Shown: positions 63,610-64,000 of the stretch, piece by piece
Numbering within the stretch: the stretch's first letter is position 1
Layout: each line of letters starts with the position of its first letter
Assembly: GCF_011304195.1 (NCBI RefSeq)
Contig: NZ_CP049887.1
Location: 620,001 to 684,000 of the forward strand
Length of the DNA: 64,000 nucleotides
Source of the DNA: Vagococcus hydrophili
Lineage (GTDB): Bacteria > Bacillota > Bacilli > Lactobacillales > Vagococcaceae
Direction: 5' to 3'
The notes under the pieces: model-generated
Told to the model about the DNA's origin: nothing
The model's database searches: none
The model's input: only the letters and a program-made list of their open reading frames with translations
Made by a program: the position numbers and the translations under genes

Positions 63610-63782
63610 GCAATTATTCCTTTCTAGGGAAAATGCTTTTATTACGAATCATCATAAGGCATCACCCCTCTCTCAAGAGACTAGCCACTATCTTTTCACT
63701 TCTATATTCTACTGACGACAGTATAACACAATCCTACTAATAATCAGTAATCATTTTATTAAAAAGTAAATTCCTAAAAAAA

Positions 63783-64000
63783 TTATTTATTAAAGTCATT
63801 TAAAAAAGATTGGAAAGAACTATTTTGTATTTCTAATAATTCTGTTTTTGTTCCTCGTAACTTTCTTTTTGGTTCTTTTTTCTTCTGATTTTTAGTTGGC
63901 AATTTTTCTGAGTTTAGTATACAAGTAGGTTTGAAATTATTTTCATTTGCTAACACATTATAATAAGCAACTAATTTAATTTGAACTGCCTTCACTAAAC
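63783..64000 (-). CDS. Partial reading frame at the right edge, unknown function
   Basis: At least 70 C-terminal residues are encoded, with a GTG at 63995 that could be the start, but the frame stays open to the window edge, so this may be the end of a longer protein. The sequence is Lys/Asn-rich (KLPTKNQKKKEPKRKLRGTKTELLEIQ) without a recognisable domain. I cannot assign a function. Confidence 0.4.
   Translation of the reverse strand, partial: LVKAVQIKLVAYYNVLANENNFKPTCILNSEKLPTKNQKKKEPKRKLRGTKTELLEIQNSSFQSFLNDFNK

Noticed and set aside
63519-63740. 73-residue plus-strand protein
   Set aside because: It lies antisense to the toxin mRNA, has no ribosome binding site and overlaps the antitoxin terminator.

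Overview
This window looks like ordinary chromosome from a low-GC Gram-positive bacterium of the Lactobacillales, most likely Enterococcaceae and Vagococcus-like. That placement is an inference. It rests on AT-rich codon use, AAGGAGG ribosome binding sites, TTGACA/TATAAT promoters, class III fructose-bisphosphatase, L33, SecE, RNase Y, RelQ and SpxH of Firmicutes type, and a ydiF-rex-CPBP-groESL gene order familiar from Bacilli. I see no prophage, insertion sequence, CRISPR array, rRNA or tRNA. Most of the content is housekeeping.

Layout: 1-5.8 kb holds a partial O-methyltransferase, fbp, a three-copy 122-bp tandem repeat, a TMEM175-type channel, pncB and a DUF92 membrane protein. 5.8-8.35 kb is rplK-rplA and rplJ-rplL with an L10 leader and two L1-type mRNA sites. 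8.3-14.5 kb has a lone sucrase, an acetyltransferase, a membrane acyltransferase, a His-rich P1B-type metal ATPase and a VOC protein. 14.6-20.2 kb is a five-gene ThuA/Gfo-Idh/TIM-barrel catabolic operon with an AraC regulator. 20.5-30.8 kb has an XRE regulator pair, yjdF with its riboswitch, rny, recA-cinA with a LexA box, sdaAB-sdaAA, an NhaC-family transporter under a T-box, and a lipoprotein hydrolase. 30.8-36.3 kb has rpmG-secE-nusG, a c-di-AMP-binding CBS protein, queT under a preQ1-I riboswitch, a decayed LysM gene and a lipid kinase. 36.3-43.6 kb has a GH73-M23 autolysin, the trmL-phosphatase-recD2 operon behind an unidentified structured leader, rlmA and cutC. 43.6-54.9 kb has relQ-nadK-rluD-mgtE-corA, opposed by a CYTH protein and spxH, then pepF, coiA and queG. 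55-64 kb has small membrane proteins, a TetR-hydrolase pair, an ABC-F protein, rex, a CPBP protease, groESL and a type I toxin-antitoxin locus.

RNA-based control is unusually visible: L10 leader, L1 sites, yjdF riboswitch, T-box, preQ1-I riboswitch, an antisense antitoxin and a candidate new leader before trmL. The most unusual structure is a dispersed intergenic repeat family found at four places, three of them between convergent genes. It has conserved middle arms and a nearly conserved 9-nt loop, but stem sequences that differ between copies while staying self-complementary. Queuosine precursor salvage (preQ1 riboswitch, QueT) and the last maturation step (QueG) are both encoded here.
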